From NCBI GenBank assembly GCA_964578935.1, contig CAZOEW010000212.1:1-5785 (forward strand): DNA of 5,785 nucleotides, read 5' to 3'. Both the position numbers and the translations under genes were made by a program. A model generated the notes under the pieces. It searched no databases. It had not been told where the DNA came from and worked only from the letters and a program-made list of their open reading frames with translations. This DNA comes from JAQYVL01 sp964578935 (lineage in GTDB: Bacteria > Desulfobacterota > Desulfobacteria > Desulfobacterales > SURF-7). Of the stretch, positions 4,949 through 5,785 are shown piece by piece (positions within the stretch are counted from its first letter, which is position 1; every line of letters begins with the position of its first letter).

Positions 4949-5711
4949 TGATTTGAAGCGCCTTCCGGGACGCAGACTGTTTAAAAATGACATCTTTTCA
5001 TTTCGCTGCCATTCGGAAATTGAATGTTTTAACAAATGCTGCAGAAACCTGAATCTCTATCTGTATCCCTATGACGTGATCCGGCTGAAAAACAGTCTGA
5101 AGATAGGATCCGACCGGTTTCTGGATCACCATGTGGATGTTGTCCTGCGACCTGGTAATTTTTTCCCGGCGGTACTTCTGAAAATGAGGAAGGATGAAGA
5201 AAGAACATGCCCCTTCCTTACCCCGGAAGGTTGCTCAGTCTACCCGGATCGCCCGGATTCCTGCCGGACATTTCCATTAGAACTGGGTCTGTTGTACAAT
5301 GCAGACTCTCAAAAAACAGAACAGATTTGTTTATTCAGGCCCCCGGACTTCTGCCTGGGGCAATATGAAAAACAAGAATTCAACGTCGAAGAATGGATTG
5401 CAGACCAGGATGCTGTCGAGTTCAACAGAATGACAGCCCGCTGGTCTGAAATAAAGGCGCTGTTTCAAAACGACCCGTGGCAAGGGGAAGGCCCGGACGG
5501 CAAAAAAGGCAAAATGGCTTTTATGTCGCTGTATAATATGGATGAATTTCGAAAATTTGTTTTTCAAAGCAGTTTTCTGAAACGATATAAAATCAAGAAA
5601 GCGCTCTTAAAAACGTTGGAAAGAGATGATGTCGCTTTGATGAAATTTGGATTTTCCTGGGTGAAACTCTTCCTGTTCGGAAACCAATCCAAACAGATTC
5701 GACCGCGATAA
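4929..5711 (+). CDS. YkgJ-family cysteine cluster protein (second copy, longer)
   Basis: A 260-residue protein of the same family as its upstream neighbour but strongly diverged. Its cysteine clusters are FRCHSEIECFNKCC (C27, C33, C37, C38; spacing CxxxxxC-x3-CC), RTCPFLTPEGCSVYPDRPDSCRTFP (C94, C102, C112), and later C134 and C142. The CPFL..GCSVYPxRPxxCRxFP stretch is the classic family core, thought to hold a metal or iron-sulfur centre. The C-terminal 100 residues are basic and helical, with no cysteines. The start is taken at ATG 4929, with GGA 4 nt upstream; a TTG at 4920 is the alternative. The 20-bp overlap with the previous gene in a different frame suggests translational coupling. 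The two copies probably work in the same process, perhaps as partners. No substrate can be assigned. Confidence 0.87.
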   Translation: MKSLDIDDLKRLPGRRLFKNDIFSFRCHSEIECFNKCCRNLNLYLYPYDVIRLKNSLKIGSDRFLDHHVDVVLRPGNFFPAVLLKMRKDEERTCPFLTPEGCSVYPDRPDSCRTFPLELGLLYNADSQKTEQICLFRPPDFCLGQYEKQEFNVEEWIADQDAVEFNRMTARWSEIKALFQNDPWQGEGPDGKKGKMAFMSLYNMDEFRKFVFQSSFLKRYKIKKALLKTLERDDVALMKFGFSWVKLFLFGNQSKQIRPR

Positions 5712-5718
5712 AGATAGG

Positions 5719-5785
5719 CTGATAGAGGCGGTCAACCAGGCCCTGACCTTGGAATCCAGACGTTTTCGCCCCAATTTTATCGGGA
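5719..5785 (+). CDS. possible start of a further gene, cut by the right edge
   Basis: After the second YkgJ gene the frame containing 5719 is open from 5665 to the window end. It reads RLIEAVNQALTLESRRF and then RPNFIG, which looks more like protein than spacer. No ATG or GTG occurs in this frame here. The available starts are CTG 5719 or TTG 5749, and no strong Shine-Dalgarno is seen. It may be the N-terminal part of the next operon gene with an unusual start, or chance. I recognise no family. Confidence 0.2.
   Translation, partial: MIEAVNQALTLESRRFRPNFIG

Overview
The window looks like ordinary chromosome of a Gram-negative, probably anaerobic bacterium. My best guess is a Desulfobacterota (Desulfobacterales-type) sulfate reducer. 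The guess rests on moderate GC, a small HsdR_N-like protein and paired YkgJ cysteine-cluster proteins that I recall from that group, and an infC gene with a non-canonical start. No rRNA or other taxonomic marker gene is present, so the assignment is inference.

Left part, minus strand, read from right to left. A PilZ c-di-GMP-binding protein (1316-1720) is followed by the translation operon infC (IF3, 579-1103), rpmI (L35, 113-310) and the first 41 bases of rplT (L20, 1-41). infC has no ATG. A near-perfect Shine-Dalgarno sits in front of an ATA codon, which is taken as the start. The infC-rpmI gap is long (268 bp) and holds several inverted repeats that could be L20/IF3-type regulatory RNA. 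thrS, which often precedes infC, is absent from this side.

Middle part, minus strand. A short HsdR_N-like protein with an altered PD-(D/E)xK core and a cysteine-rich tail (2496-3047) is followed by a zinc-dependent nucleoside deaminase (1899-2399). Both are read from a promoter in the 230-bp divergent region at 3048-3277.

Right part, plus strand. The same divergent region carries an opposing promoter for a dGTPase-like HD phosphohydrolase (3278-4330). It is followed by two YkgJ-type CxxC..CC cysteine-cluster proteins (4343-4948 and 4929-5711). The second overlaps the first by 20 bp, so the three probably form one operon. A further open frame runs off the right edge.

There is no CRISPR array, insertion sequence, tRNA or rRNA gene, or clear intrinsic terminator. 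The least explained items are the HsdR_N-like/deaminase pair facing the dGTPase and the regulatory RNA in the infC-rpmI spacer. No gene-free stretch exceeds 300 bases.
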